Shown here piece after piece: positions 15,107 to 24,369 of a stretch of 64,000 nt of DNA. The notes beneath the pieces are model-generated. The model was not told the origin of the DNA. It worked only from the letters and a program-made list of their open reading frames with translations, and ran no database searches. Source of the stretch: Pigmentiphaga litoralis (GTDB lineage Bacteria; Pseudomonadota; Gammaproteobacteria; Burkholderiales; Burkholderiaceae_B). Every line of letters begins with the position of its first letter. Position 1 is the first letter of the stretch. The stretch covers positions 2,370,801-2,434,800 of the forward strand of contig NZ_BMXQ01000001.1 in NCBI RefSeq assembly GCF_014651835.1, written 5' to 3'. The translations under genes were made by a program, and so were the position numbers.

Positions 15107-17182
15107 TCAGTGCACGCTGCTCGCCACTCGCTGGCCCGGCGTCGCCTGCGCGGCAGGACGCGTCAGCGACGTGATCACGGCAATCAACTCAGCCGGATTG
15201 GCGGGCTTGGTCAGGTAGACCTGAAAACCATTGGCCAACGCCCTGACACGATCTTCACGCTGACCAAACGCCGTCAGTGCAATGGCAGGAATCGGACCGC
15301 GAAACCGCGTCGATACCTGACGCTCCAGCAGCCGCACCTGCTTCAGGGTCTCGTACCCGTCCATGTCCGGCATCGCAATATCGCAAATGATGACCTGCGG
15401 TGCATCGTCGGGACCGCACTGGCGCAAGTGATCGAGCGCGTGCTGGCCGGAAGCGGTTGGCGCAACCTGCGCGCCGATATGGGTCAGCAATTCCGACAAC
15501 GAGTCGCGTGCTTCTTTCTGATCATCGACCAGCAACACGCGCACGTTTTCCAGGGAACTGAGCGGCTTGTCGTCTCCAGCCACGGTCTGCACCGCGCGCG
15601 GGCCTTCATCTTCCGAATCCGCTTCATTGCGCAGCGGCAGGTAGATCGAAAAGGTCGATCCCTGGTTTTCGCCATCGCTGTACGCAACGGCACGACCGCC
15701 ATGCAGTTCGGTCAGCTGGCGCACGAGCGTCAGGCCCAGACCCAGGCCTTCGGTGCGACGCGTGTTGGACGAGTCGGCCTGGCGGAAAGGATCGAACAGG
15801 AAAGGCATGAATTCGGCAGAGATCCCCTTGCCCTGGTCGACCACCGAGATGCGCACGTCGATATCGCTGGTTTCGATCGTCACCTTCACGTCCGACCCCT
15901 GGGGGCTGAACTTGATGGCGTTGGTCAACAGGTTCCAGATGATCTGCTCGACCCGCTCGGCATTGCCCACGATACGGACCGGCAATTCGGGGTACGCCGT
16001 CGTCACCGACACATTGCGTTCGGCCGCTGCCTTGGACGCGCTAGAAATGGCGGCATCGATGGCGGGCTGAAGCGTGAAGGGTTGTTTGGGCATGCGCAGG
16101 CGTCCGGTCATGACCTGCGTTGCGTCGAGCAACTCTTCGATCATGCGAACTTGCTGCTGCACACCCGTCTTGATGCCGGCAATCGCACGTGCGACCGACG
16201 GCGTGCCGGTATCCACGCGGTTTTCCAGCACATGGGTCCAGCTCTGAATGCCGTTGAGCGGGGAGCGCAGTTCGTGCGACACAATCGCCAGGAACTGGTC
16301 GCGCGCGCGCGAAGCGGCTTCTGCCTGGAAGCGCGCCGCCTGTTCACGGATCAACAGTGCATCGCGCTCGAGCTGGGCTTCGGTCCGCTGCGTGACGTCA
16401 TAAGTGACGGCCAGTACCGAATCGATGCTGCCATCACGTTCGAATTCGGGAAGGATGCGGGTGGTGAAGTGGCGCGTGCGGGACTCGCTGTCCTCCAACG
16501 TGAAGTTGAACGCGCGTTCCTCGCCGCACTGGAAGACTTCCTGGGCAGCCTTGTCGTAAGCTGCCGCTACCGAGTCGGGAAACCCCATCTCGGAGATGCT
16601 CTTGCCGATGAAATCACTGGCTTCAATGCCAAAGGCATCGCGGGTGGCGCGGTTCACATACAGGTGCCGCTGATCGCGGCCAAGGCGGGCGATGACATCG
16701 GGAGAGTTCTCGACCAATGTCTCCAGCTCACGCCGGTTGCGGAAAAGCTGTCGTTGTTCGTCGTCCGACAGCACCGCCTTGGGTGCGTGATCGACAGGGG
16801 CGATCGAGCCCGAAAAACCGGTGACCTTGCCGTTCTGCATCACGGGCGTCGCCCGAAGCGTTACCTTGCGGCCGGCCGCATCGGCCGTGGTCAGACACAC
16901 TTCAACGTCGAATGCAGCGGCGTCGGCCGCGCCTTTCACGAAAGCCGCGGCAAGGGCATCCCGGCTTTTTTCGGATACGACATCCATCCACCCGTTTCCG
17001 GTGGCTCGCATCGTTGCCTGACCCGACAGGCGCGTCCACGCAGGGTTGACGTATTGCCAGTCGCCACCCAGCCCGGCCATCCACAGGACACATGGCGCTT
17101 GGTCAGCCAGGTCACGGAAGCCGAAATCATTGGGGTGTGATGAAGGCGCATGGTCATCACTCATTGCATTGACGTCGGTCAC
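15107..17182 (-). CDS. Hybrid sensor histidine kinase with PAS domains and C-terminal receiver
   Basis: This 691-residue cytoplasmic kinase has no transmembrane segment. Order: PAS (about 25-130, VLWMAGLGGDWQYVNPAWT), PAS (about 150-265), HisKA with FLAIVSHELRSPLNG (phosphorylated His 303), HATPase with N box NLLTNAIKFSPQ and G boxes DQGKGIS and GLGLGLTL, then a receiver (about 548-670). The receiver's DD pair is in LLVDD, its phosphoacceptor is Asp 601 in CDIAMPDMDG, and its Lys is in LTKP. The start is taken as GTG at 17182; an ATG six codons in is an alternative, and neither has a strong ribosome site. No response regulator or output domain adjoins it, so it likely works in a phosphorelay with a distant partner. 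Confidence 0.93.
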   Translation of the reverse strand: MTDVNAMSDDHAPSSHPNDFGFRDLADQAPCVLWMAGLGGDWQYVNPAWTRLSGQATMRATGNGWMDVVSEKSRDALAAAFVKGAADAAAFDVEVCLTTADAAGRKVTLRATPVMQNGKVTGFSGSIAPVDHAPKAVLSDDEQRQLFRNRRELETLVENSPDVIARLGRDQRHLYVNRATRDAFGIEASDFIGKSISEMGFPDSVAAAYDKAAQEVFQCGEERAFNFTLEDSESRTRHFTTRILPEFERDGSIDSVLAVTYDVTQRTEAQLERDALLIREQAARFQAEAASRARDQFLAIVSHELRSPLNGIQSWTHVLENRVDTGTPSVARAIAGIKTGVQQQVRMIEELLDATQVMTGRLRMPKQPFTLQPAIDAAISSASKAAAERNVSVTTAYPELPVRIVGNAERVEQIIWNLLTNAIKFSPQGSDVKVTIETSDIDVRISVVDQGKGISAEFMPFLFDPFRQADSSNTRRTEGLGLGLTLVRQLTELHGGRAVAYSDGENQGSTFSIYLPLRNEADSEDEGPRAVQTVAGDDKPLSSLENVRVLLVDDQKEARDSLSELLTHIGAQVAPTASGQHALDHLRQCGPDDAPQVIICDIAMPDMDGYETLKQVRLLERQVSTRFRGPIPAIALTAFGQREDRVRALANGFQVYLTKPANPAELIAVITSLTRPAAQATPGQRVASSVH

Positions 17183-17222
17183 AAGGTAGCCACACTTTCA
17201 AAACCACGTTCAATCCGGAACC

Positions 17223-17417
17223 TCAGTTCTGCCACTCGCCTTCGTAGCGGTCTTCTTCTTCGTCCGGGGTCGTCACAAAGAACGTCATGATAAAAGCGAT
17301 GAGAGAAACAACAAAGAGGCCCATGGCGATCTCAGCAGCACTCGCGGCAATTCCACCCATGCCGACGATGGCTACGAGCAGGGGAATCGCGAAAAAGATA
17401 ATAGCCCAGCGCAACAT
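17223..17417 (-). CDS. DUF1328-family small membrane protein (YtjA-like)
   Basis: This 64-residue protein has two hydrophobic helices separated by the GGIAASAAEIA motif, beginning MLRWAIIFFAIPL, as in YtjA-type DUF1328 proteins. A charged EEEDRYEGEW tail follows, longer than in many homologues. AAGGAGAG precedes the ATG at good spacing. It is an inner-membrane protein of unknown function, often seen among envelope-stress genes. It lies 40 bases upstream of the hybrid kinase gene on the same strand and could be co-transcribed with it. Confidence 0.9.
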   Translation of the reverse strand: MLRWAIIFFAIPLLVAIVGMGGIAASAAEIAMGLFVVSLIAFIMTFFVTTPDEEEDRYEGEWQN

Positions 17418-17676
17418 GTTTCTCTCCTTGTCTACCCAAGAAGCAACTTGACTTGCTTCTTGCAGTGTCTTGCCAATGACGGTCTTGGAACCGTCTGAAT
17501 TTCATTGCCGTAACCGGCTTGCCCAGACCTATATGCAACTACTGTGCCAGCTTGTCGAATACTTGCTAAAACGTTGATACTGCTGGGGTTTCGGGGGTTC
17601 GGGTCCGGACTGACCAGCGTGTCCTGCAAAACTTTCTTACCGCGACCGGCGTAAAAATTACATGCGCCGTCCAAAA

Positions 17677-17895
17677 TTACGATTGCGCGCGATCCCGGCG
17701 GCGCTGAGCGTGATAGAACCCTCGCATGGCGGTCTGATAGAGCACGCTGACGTCGCTTTCCATCGATTCATACGCGTTTTGCAGGAATTTCCTGGGCTTC
17801 ATGCGGCGGCGTTCTGCCTCTTCGCGGGGAGCGCCATCGTCGTGGCGGCTGGCATTCTTGCGGGAGAGTGCGGAAAGGTGCTTGGACATGGCCAT
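17677..17895 (-). CDS. Possible small basic protein, unknown function
   Basis: This is a 72-residue reading frame rich in Arg, Lys and Ser, with one plausible helical segment (KFLQNAYESMESDVSVLYQTAMRG cut short here as positions 36-59). It has no signal peptide, no recognised family and only a weak ribosome site before the first ATG; a second ATG lies two codons in. It sits in a region of small genes with no competing frame, which is the main reason to list it. It could be a chance open frame. Confidence 0.35.
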   Translation of the reverse strand: MAMSKHLSALSRKNASRHDDGAPREEAERRRMKPRKFLQNAYESMESDVSVLYQTAMRGFYHAQRRRDRAQS

Positions 17896-17986
17896 GGCGT
17901 CAGTACCTGTAGAAAGGGTAGAAAAGGGAAGTTTTCAAAACCACCGGTCGAGCAATTTGCAAGAGTCGTACCCAACGCGCGGATGA

Positions 17987-18301
17987 TCAGACGATCAGGC
18001 AGCGCCCGGCAGGTGTGCGATCCGGCGCGTGGCTGCCGTCGGCGCGTACCGGCGCCGTCCTGCAGCGCTTGTCCGACGCCTCGTCGATCCAGCGCTGCTC
18101 GATGGTGCTGTTCGCGGCGGGGGCGATGCCGACCGGCCGCATGTCCCGTCCGCCAGGAAAGCCAGGCCCGACGTCGAACAACCGGGCATGCGGGGCAATG
18201 AAGTCGTCGAACGCGGCAATGCGTTCACTGTTCATCAGCACCGGCAGCGCCACAAAACCCATAATTGCCAGCACTGTGTAAAGATGCTTTGCGTTGTCCA
18301 T
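17987..18301 (-). CDS. Small membrane-anchored or secreted protein, unknown function
   Basis: The 104-residue product begins MDNAKHLYTVLAIMGFVALPVLM, a single hydrophobic N-terminal segment acting as a signal anchor or uncleaved signal peptide. A hydrophilic part follows with two cysteines, one in the last few residues (GRCLIV) and one in DKRCRTAP, which could pair in the periplasm. The start at 18301 is chosen because the hydrophobic segment begins there. I do not recognise the family. It is divergent from the M20 peptidase gene across about 155 bases. Confidence 0.6.
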   Translation of the reverse strand: MDNAKHLYTVLAIMGFVALPVLMNSERIAAFDDFIAPHARLFDVGPGFPGGRDMRPVGIAPAANSTIEQRWIDEASDKRCRTAPVRADGSHAPDRTPAGRCLIV

Positions 18302-18456
18302 CGTCGTTTCCCGCCAGTGTCGTCGGACGCCCCGTCGACCGGGGCATCTCGGACATTCCCAGAGCAAAAGGTGTGCCCTGGCGCACGCGCACGGCGCGCC
18401 AACGCCGCGGCGCGGAGGACTACACTGGGATATCCAGCCAGAACGCAGAGCCCGCC

Positions 18457-19896
18457 ATGAATCTCTCCGACCTCGGAAGCACCATCGCTCGTCGTTACGA
18501 CGACGACATCATTTCCCGCCTCGTTGACTACGTCCGCATCCCCGCCAAGTCGCCGGCCTTCGATCCGAACTGGGCCGAGCATGGCTACCTGGCTGAGGTC
18601 ATCACCTCGGCCAAGCTGTGGGCCGCTGCGCAAGGCATTGCCGGACTGCACGTCGAGATCGTCACGATCGACGGCCGCACGCCCTGCCTGTTTTTCGATG
18701 TCCCGGCCACGCAAGGCCTGGGCAGCGACCGCACCGTCATGTTCTACGGCCACCTCGACAAGCAGCCCGAAATGACAGGTTGGCGCGAGGACCTCGGCCC
18801 CTGGATCCCCAAGATCGAAGACGGCAAGCTGTACGGCCGCGGCAGTGCCGATGATGGCTATGCGCTGTATGCCGCGCTGACCGCCATCCTGGCCATCGAC
18901 GCCCAGGGCGCGCCGCGCCCCCGCTGCGTGGGCCTGATCGAAACCTGCGAAGAAAGTGGCAGCTTCGACCTGCCCCCGTATCTGGCCATGCTGGCGCCCC
19001 GGCTTGGCGACGTCATGCTCGTGGTCGGCATGGATTCTGGCTGCGGCAATTACGACCAGCTATGGGTGACGACCTCATTGCGGGGCCTGGCCGGCGGCGT
19101 GTTGACAGTCGAAGTGCTGACCGAAGGCGTGCATTCGGGCATGGCCAGCGGGCTGGTCCCGTCGTCGTTCCGGATCGCTCGCCAATTGCTGAACCGGATC
19201 GACGATCCGGCCACTGGCACCGTGCTGCTGCCCGAGCTGCAGGCCGAAATTCCCGACGAACGGATGGAACAGGCCCGCACGGCGGGCGACATCCTGGGCG
19301 ATCAGGTGTGGACGCAATTTCCGTGGGTCGGGTGTTCGCATGGCGCCGATGGCCATGCGCATGCCATGCCCACCACCACGGATCCGGTCGAAGGCATTTT
19401 GAACCGCACGTGGCGCCCTGCCCTGTCGGTGACCGGCGCGGCCGGCTTCCCCAGCATCGACGCGGCCGGCAACGTCTTGCGGCCCAAGACCTCGCTCAAA
19501 CTGAGCATGCGGCTGCCGCCCACGGTCGACGGCCACTTTGCCGCGCAGGTCCTCAAACGCAAGCTGGAAGAAAATCCGCCGTATCAGGCCAACGTCCGCT
19601 TCGTCGGCGGTGAAGGCGCCACCGGCTGGAATGCGCCGGCCACGGCACCTTGGCTCAAGGACGCGCTCAATACTGCCTCGCAAGACGTGTACGGCAAGCC
19701 GGCGGCCTGGTTGGGTGAAGGCGGTACGATTCCGTTCATGGGGATGCTGGGCGAGTTCTTTCCGAAAGCCCAGTTCCTGATCACCGGCGTGCTGGGGCCC
19801 AAGTCAAACGCCCATGGACCCAACGAGTTTCTGCACATCCCCTATGTGAAGAAGCTGACGGCGGCCGTGGCGCAGGTGGTGGCCGGCGTACGCTAG
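18457..19896 (+). CDS. M20-family metallopeptidase
   Basis: This 479-residue dinuclear-zinc peptidase or amidohydrolase is cytosolic, with no signal peptide. Zinc ligands and catalytic residues can be placed in FYGHLDKQPE (His 99), GRGSADDGYA (Asp about 132), the IETCEESGS pair of Glu (165-166) and, near the C-terminus, KSNAHGPNEF with the last His. The dimerisation insert (GVLTVEVLTEGVHSGMASG) lies in the middle. The sequence resembles M20 peptidases annotated as acetylornithine deacetylase or dipeptidase, but the substrate is not determinable. The ATG at 18457 begins the conserved fold; the in-frame extension upstream is arginine-rich noise. It converges with an MFS gene seven bases away. 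Confidence 0.93.
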   Translation: MNLSDLGSTIARRYDDDIISRLVDYVRIPAKSPAFDPNWAEHGYLAEVITSAKLWAAAQGIAGLHVEIVTIDGRTPCLFFDVPATQGLGSDRTVMFYGHLDKQPEMTGWREDLGPWIPKIEDGKLYGRGSADDGYALYAALTAILAIDAQGAPRPRCVGLIETCEESGSFDLPPYLAMLAPRLGDVMLVVGMDSGCGNYDQLWVTTSLRGLAGGVLTVEVLTEGVHSGMASGLVPSSFRIARQLLNRIDDPATGTVLLPELQAEIPDERMEQARTAGDILGDQVWTQFPWVGCSHGADGHAHAMPTTTDPVEGILNRTWRPALSVTGAAGFPSIDAAGNVLRPKTSLKLSMRLPPTVDGHFAAQVLKRKLEENPPYQANVRFVGGEGATGWNAPATAPWLKDALNTASQDVYGKPAAWLGEGGTIPFMGMLGEFFPKAQFLITGVLGPKSNAHGPNEFLHIPYVKKLTAAVAQVVAGVR

Positions 19897-19903
19897 ACGC
19901 TCG

Positions 19904-21169
19904 TCATTCCTTGCCGCGCGCCTTGAGCAGCAGCCACGCGCACGTCAGTGCCGGCACGACCAGCACGGCGTACGCCACGGCATAGTTGCCGACCCCGTCG
20001 CTGCCGGCCGCCACCGCGATGGTGCTGAGCAAGGGTTGCCCGACGAACACCCCCAGGTAAGTGAACAACAGGGTGCCGCCGGTGGCCTGACCGATCAGGC
20101 CCGGTGGCGCCCGCCGCGCCACTTCCGCCAGAAAGACCCCGTTCCAGCCGATGCCCGACGCCCCATACACCGCGGCGATCACGGCCACCACCGCGAACGG
20201 CGTGGATTCCTGCAGCAGCGCCACGCCCACCGACGCCGCCGCCATCATCAAGGCCAGAATGCCCAGCAGGGTCCGCGGGGCCACCCATCGGTCGGCCACC
20301 ACCCCCCACAGGATCCGGCCGACCACGCCCGCCACCTGGGAAATCGACAGGGCCACCCCCGCCGCGATCAGCGTCCAGCCCAACGACAGGTTCAGGAAAG
20401 TGACCAGGTACGAGGTCACCGCCAGCTGAATCGTTGAGAACAGCAACGAACACAAGGCCATCATGCGCAGGGCCGACGTGCGCCACACCAGTTGCACGGG
20501 CCTGATCAGGTCGCGCCATTGAAAGGCCGCCGGGGCGTCCCGATCCGCATCCAGCGCGCGTTGCACGGATTGTCCGATCAATGCGCACAGCACACAGGCA
20601 ATGGCGGTCGACGCCAGCGCCAGCCGCCAGCCCACCAGGGCTTCGATCTGCGGCACGACCAGCGCGGCAATCACGCCGCCGACCGGCACGCCCGTCTGCT
20701 TGATCGAGAACACCAGCGACATGCGATGCGGCGGCGTCGTACGCAGCAGCAGGAAGGAACTGGCCGGCGTGATCGGCCCGTAGCCCATGCCCACCAGTAC
20801 CGCGCCGATTGCCGCACACGGAAGATTGCCCACGCACAGCAAGCCCATGCCCACTGAGCTGATCAGCAAGGAGGCCTGACTGCAGCGCATGGCGCCAAAC
20901 CGGCTCACCAGCGTGCCCCCGACCACGCTGGTGAACATGGCCGCGAAGTACACCAGCGCCATGTAGATGCCGATCAGGCTGGGCGACCACCCCAGGTCGC
21001 GCGTGACCACGGGCCCGACCACGGCGGGTGCGATTGTCGCGGCCGATGCCAGGGCCTGGATGGCCAGTGTGACGAACAGGACCCAGCCGGTGCCGGGCTG
21101 GCCCGGTCGGTTGCCTTGGGAAGACGCAGTGGAAGCAGAAGAAGCGGGGGAAGCAGGGGCAGGCGACAT
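19904..21169 (-). CDS. Major facilitator superfamily transporter (CynX/NIMT-like 12-helix)
   Basis: This 421-residue inner-membrane protein has twelve predicted helices, a Ser/Ala-rich N-terminal tail and family segments GTLVSRFGAMR (loop 2-3 motif) and GRILWGVVADRW (loop 8-9). The pattern of FSIKQTGVPVGG in TM5 is common in the anion:cation symporter-like and MFS 'YNFM/CynX' groups. Export or import direction and substrate are not readable. No regulator adjoins; it lies between an M20 peptidase (convergent) and the polyphosphate phosphotransferase gene (same strand, 120 bases apart). The start at 21169 fits the first helix well. Confidence 0.9.
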   Translation of the reverse strand: MSPAPASPASSASTASSQGNRPGQPGTGWVLFVTLAIQALASAATIAPAVVGPVVTRDLGWSPSLIGIYMALVYFAAMFTSVVGGTLVSRFGAMRCSQASLLISSVGMGLLCVGNLPCAAIGAVLVGMGYGPITPASSFLLLRTTPPHRMSLVFSIKQTGVPVGGVIAALVVPQIEALVGWRLALASTAIACVLCALIGQSVQRALDADRDAPAAFQWRDLIRPVQLVWRTSALRMMALCSLLFSTIQLAVTSYLVTFLNLSLGWTLIAAGVALSISQVAGVVGRILWGVVADRWVAPRTLLGILALMMAAASVGVALLQESTPFAVVAVIAAVYGASGIGWNGVFLAEVARRAPPGLIGQATGGTLLFTYLGVFVGQPLLSTIAVAAGSDGVGNYAVAYAVLVVPALTCAWLLLKARGKE

Positions 21170-21287
21170 GCGGAGCGGGAGGACCGGTACGACCCCGGGG
21201 CGGGATCAAATGCGAAGGTAGCCTCTACTTTACCCGGTCCCGCCCTTGCCCCGCCATCCACATTCCGCACGGGCGCCGTCACGAGGC

Positions 21288-22781
21288 TTACACGCCGCGC
21301 TTGCCCAGGGCCTTGGCCAGCCCCTGCGTCACGGCCTCAATCACCTGCACGCGCGCCTGGCGCTTGCCGTCCGTGGCGACGACGTGCCATGGCGCACCAA
21401 CGGTATCCGTTCGTTCGAACATGACATCCGCCGCGCGCCGGTAGTCTTCCCACTTGTCGCGGTTGCGCCAGTCGTCGGGGGTGAGCTTGAACCGTTTGAA
21501 CGGCGTCTCGGCCCGCTCATTGAAGCGCCGCAACTGCTCTTCCTGCGACACGGCCAGCCAGAACTTCATCACCACCGCGCCGCTTTCCTGCAGTTGCGAT
21601 TCAAAGTCGTTGATCTCGTCATACGCCCGGCGCCACACCTCGGCGCCGATCAGCTTTTCGACGCGTTCCACCAGCACCCGCCCATACCAGGACCGGTCAA
21701 AGATGGCGACGCGGCCATGCGTCGGCAGGCGATTCCAGAAGCGCCACAGGTAGGGGTGTGCCTTTTCCATGTCGGTGGGCGCGCTGACCGGCATGACCGA
21801 ATACTGCCGCGCGTCCAGGGCGTGGGTAATGCGGCGGATGGCGCCGCCCTTGCCCGCCGCATCGATCCCTTCGAACACCAGGACCAGCGACCGGTCCTTG
21901 AACGCCTTGTTGCGCACCAGCTGGCCCAGCCGGGCCTGCGCCGCGTCCATCCGTACCTCGTACGACTCGGGCGCCATGGGCGCCGTCGGCAGCATGGCCG
22001 CGGGCATGCTGGCATGCGGCGACCGCCGCACGAACGCCGGGGCGCCTGCCTGCGCCGGCAGGGGCACGACCTTGGGCAACTTGCGATTGAAGGCATCCAG
22101 GAGCGCGGTGGCTGTCGTGACCATGCGCAGTCGGTCGTCCGCGCCCGGCACGACCTGCCACGGCGCGTGCGCCGATTGGGTCGCGGCAATGACCGTTTCG
22201 CCGGCGCGGCGCAGGCGATCGTAGCGTTTGTGGACCAGCCGATCGGCCTTCGATACCCGCCAGGCCGTGGCCGGATCGGCCAGCTGCTTGCGGATGCGGC
22301 TGGCCTGCGCATCGCGCGACAGGTGGTACCAGAGCTTGATGATCTGCACCCCGTCGGCCGCCAGCAGGGCCTCGAAACGCTGGATCTCGGCCGCCAGAAA
22401 GGCGATGGCGTCCGGGTCCGGCCGCTTGCTCGACGCTTCCGCCATCAGCGGTGCGTACCAGGAGTCGAACACGATCCCCAGCTGTCCCTTGGGCGGCAGC
22501 CCGTTCCAGTACTGCCACAGGGCCGGGCGTTGCGCCGACTCGGGCGTTTCGACGCCAAAGGCCAGGGTATGGATATTGCGCGGATCCATCCATTCATTGA
22601 GCTGATTGACCGTCGATCCCTTGCCCGCCCCGTCGATGCCGGCCACCACCAGCAACACGGTGCGGTCAGCCTTTTCGAGCAAGGCGTACTGCCGCTGTAG
22701 CAGCGCGGTGCGCAACTCTGCTTCGCGCACCGCGAAGTCGTCCTTGGACATGACGGGATCACGTTCTGCTGACTCGAACAC
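21288..22781 (-). CDS. pap: Polyphosphate:AMP phosphotransferase (two PPK2 domains)
   Basis: This 497-residue enzyme carries two tandem PPK2 domains. It transfers phosphate from polyphosphate to AMP to make ADP. The first Walker A is GIDGAGKG (about 48-55), the second GIDAAGKG in the C-terminal half. The second domain keeps the full FDRSWYGR Walker-B-like motif, whereas the first has a degenerate FDSWYAP. That matches known family members in which the C-terminal half is catalytic. The start is GTG at 22781, preceded by CAGGAGAG; this gives the family's typical beginning MFESAE. An overlapping ATG in another frame should not be mistaken for the start. Confidence 0.94.
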   Translation of the reverse strand: MFESAERDPVMSKDDFAVREAELRTALLQRQYALLEKADRTVLLVVAGIDGAGKGSTVNQLNEWMDPRNIHTLAFGVETPESAQRPALWQYWNGLPPKGQLGIVFDSWYAPLMAEASSKRPDPDAIAFLAAEIQRFEALLAADGVQIIKLWYHLSRDAQASRIRKQLADPATAWRVSKADRLVHKRYDRLRRAGETVIAATQSAHAPWQVVPGADDRLRMVTTATALLDAFNRKLPKVVPLPAQAGAPAFVRRSPHASMPAAMLPTAPMAPESYEVRMDAAQARLGQLVRNKAFKDRSLVLVFEGIDAAGKGGAIRRITHALDARQYSVMPVSAPTDMEKAHPYLWRFWNRLPTHGRVAIFDRSWYGRVLVERVEKLIGAEVWRRAYDEINDFESQLQESGAVVMKFWLAVSQEEQLRRFNERAETPFKRFKLTPDDWRNRDKWEDYRRAADVMFERTDTVGAPWHVVATDGKRQARVQVIEAVTQGLAKALGKRGV

Positions 22782-22904
22782 ATGGCTCTCCTGGTTATGG
22801 CCTCTGGAAGGCTTTACCACAGTCGCACGCAGGGGCACAAGGCGGCAGCCAGGAAGAGTCTGCTAATCTGAAATGATTCCTAATCCACGCATAGGAGCGC
22901 GAGC

Positions 22905-24293
22905 ATGAGTACCCGCAGTGAGAAAGACACCTTCGGTCCGATCGATGTCCCCAACGAACATCTCTGGGGTGCGCAGACCCAGCGGTCCTTGCAATTCTTT
23001 GCGATCTCGACGGAAAAGATGCCGCCGCAGCTGATCGAGGCCCTGGCCTTCGTCAAGCGCGCCGCCGCCAAGGTCAACGCCGAACTGGGCGCGCTGGACC
23101 CCGCCATTGCCGACGCGATCCAGAAAGCCGCCGACGAAGTCATCGCCGGCAAGTGGCCGAACGAATTTCCGCTCAGCATCTGGCAGACCGGCTCGGGCAC
23201 CCAGAGCAATATGAACATGAACGAAGTGCTCGCCAATCGCGCGTCCGAACTGATGGGCGGCGAACGTGGCGAAGCACGCAAGGTCCACCCGAACGATCAC
23301 GTGAACCGCGGCCAGTCGTCCAACGACGTGTTCCCTACCGCCATGCACGTGGCGGCGGCCATGCAGGTCCAGTCGCACCTGCTGCCTGCCATTGCCCATC
23401 TGCGCGACACCATCTCGGCCAAGTCCAAGGCGTTCGACGACATCGTCAAGATCGGCCGCACGCACCTGCAGGACGCCACGCCGCTTACGCTCGGGCAGGA
23501 ACTGTCGGGCCATGAAGCCATGCTCGCGCTGGCCGACGAACAGTTGCGCGCCGCAACCAAGAGCCTGTATCAGCTGGCGATTGGCGGCACCGCCGTCGGC
23601 ACCGGCTTGAACGCGCACCCCGAATTCGCGACCCGCATGGCCACCGAGCTGGCCAAGGACACCGGCGTGCCGTTCGTGTCGGCGCCCAACAAGTTCCAGG
23701 CGCTGGCCTCGCATGAAGGCCTGCTGTTTGCGCACGGCGCGCTCAAGGCCCTGGCGGCCAGCGCCATGAAGATCGCCAACGACATCCGCTGGCTGTCGAG
23801 CGGCCCGCGGTCGGGCCTGGGCGAACTGAGCATTCCCGAGAACGAACCCGGCAGCTCCATCATGCCGGGCAAGGTCAACCCGACCCAGTCCGAAGCGCTG
23901 ACCATGATTGCGGCCCAGGTCATGGGCAACGACGTCGCCCTGAACATCGGCGGCGCCAGCGGCAACTTCGAACTGAACGTGTTCAAGCCCGTCATCATCC
24001 ACAACTTCCTGCAGTCGGTGCGCCTGCTGGCCGATGGCCTGGCCAGCTTCGACAAGAACTGCATGGTCGGCCTGGAGCCCAACCGCGACCGCATCGCCGA
24101 ACTGGTCGACCGGTCGCTGATGCTGGTGACCGCGCTCAACCCGCACATCGGCTACGACAAGGCCGCCCAGATCGCCAAGAAGGCGCACAAGGAAGGCCTG
24201 TCGCTCAAGGAATCGGCGCTGGCCCTGGGCCACCTGACCGAAGAAGAGTTCGACAAGTGGGTCGTGCCGTCGGACATGACCGGCGAAAAGTAA
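22905..24293 (+). CDS. fumC: Class II fumarate hydratase
   Basis: This is a 462-residue iron-independent fumarase of the TCA cycle, interconverting fumarate and malate in the cytosol as a homotetramer. Length and sequence match FumC throughout: [19 protein letters not shown] at the start, [26 protein letters not shown], and the superfamily signature [13 protein letters not shown] about residue 318. A GGAG site lies ten bases ahead of the ATG. It is divergent from the polyphosphate phosphotransferase gene and appears monocistronic. Confidence 0.97.
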   Translation: MSTRSEKDTFGPIDVPNEHLWGAQTQRSLQFFAISTEKMPPQLIEALAFVKRAAAKVNAELGALDPAIADAIQKAADEVIAGKWPNEFPLSIWQTGSGTQSNMNMNEVLANRASELMGGERGEARKVHPNDHVNRGQSSNDVFPTAMHVAAAMQVQSHLLPAIAHLRDTISAKSKAFDDIVKIGRTHLQDATPLTLGQELSGHEAMLALADEQLRAATKSLYQLAIGGTAVGTGLNAHPEFATRMATELAKDTGVPFVSAPNKFQALASHEGLLFAHGALKALAASAMKIANDIRWLSSGPRSGLGELSIPENEPGSSIMPGKVNPTQSEALTMIAAQVMGNDVALNIGGASGNFELNVFKPVIIHNFLQSVRLLADGLASFDKNCMVGLEPNRDRIAELVDRSLMLVTALNPHIGYDKAAQIAKKAHKEGLSLKESALALGHLTEEEFDKWVVPSDMTGEK

Positions 24294-24369
24294 GGGGACG
24301 AGCCGGCTGGGGCGCTAGCGGATGGGATGGCCCGGCGCCCGATGCCGGTAGATCCTGGCTCGTTCCGCC

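Noticed and set aside
15077-17140. 687-residue open frame on the plus strand
   Set aside because: It is antisense to the hybrid kinase, which has clear PAS, HisKA, HATPase and receiver motifs.
17432-17674. 80-residue minus-strand frame upstream of the DUF1328 gene
   Set aside because: It overlaps the promoter region of the small membrane protein, has no ribosome site and an unlikely composition.
19893-21209. 438-residue minus-strand frame covering the MFS transporter
   Set aside because: The real transporter is in another frame (19904-21169), with clean transmembrane segments and family motifs.
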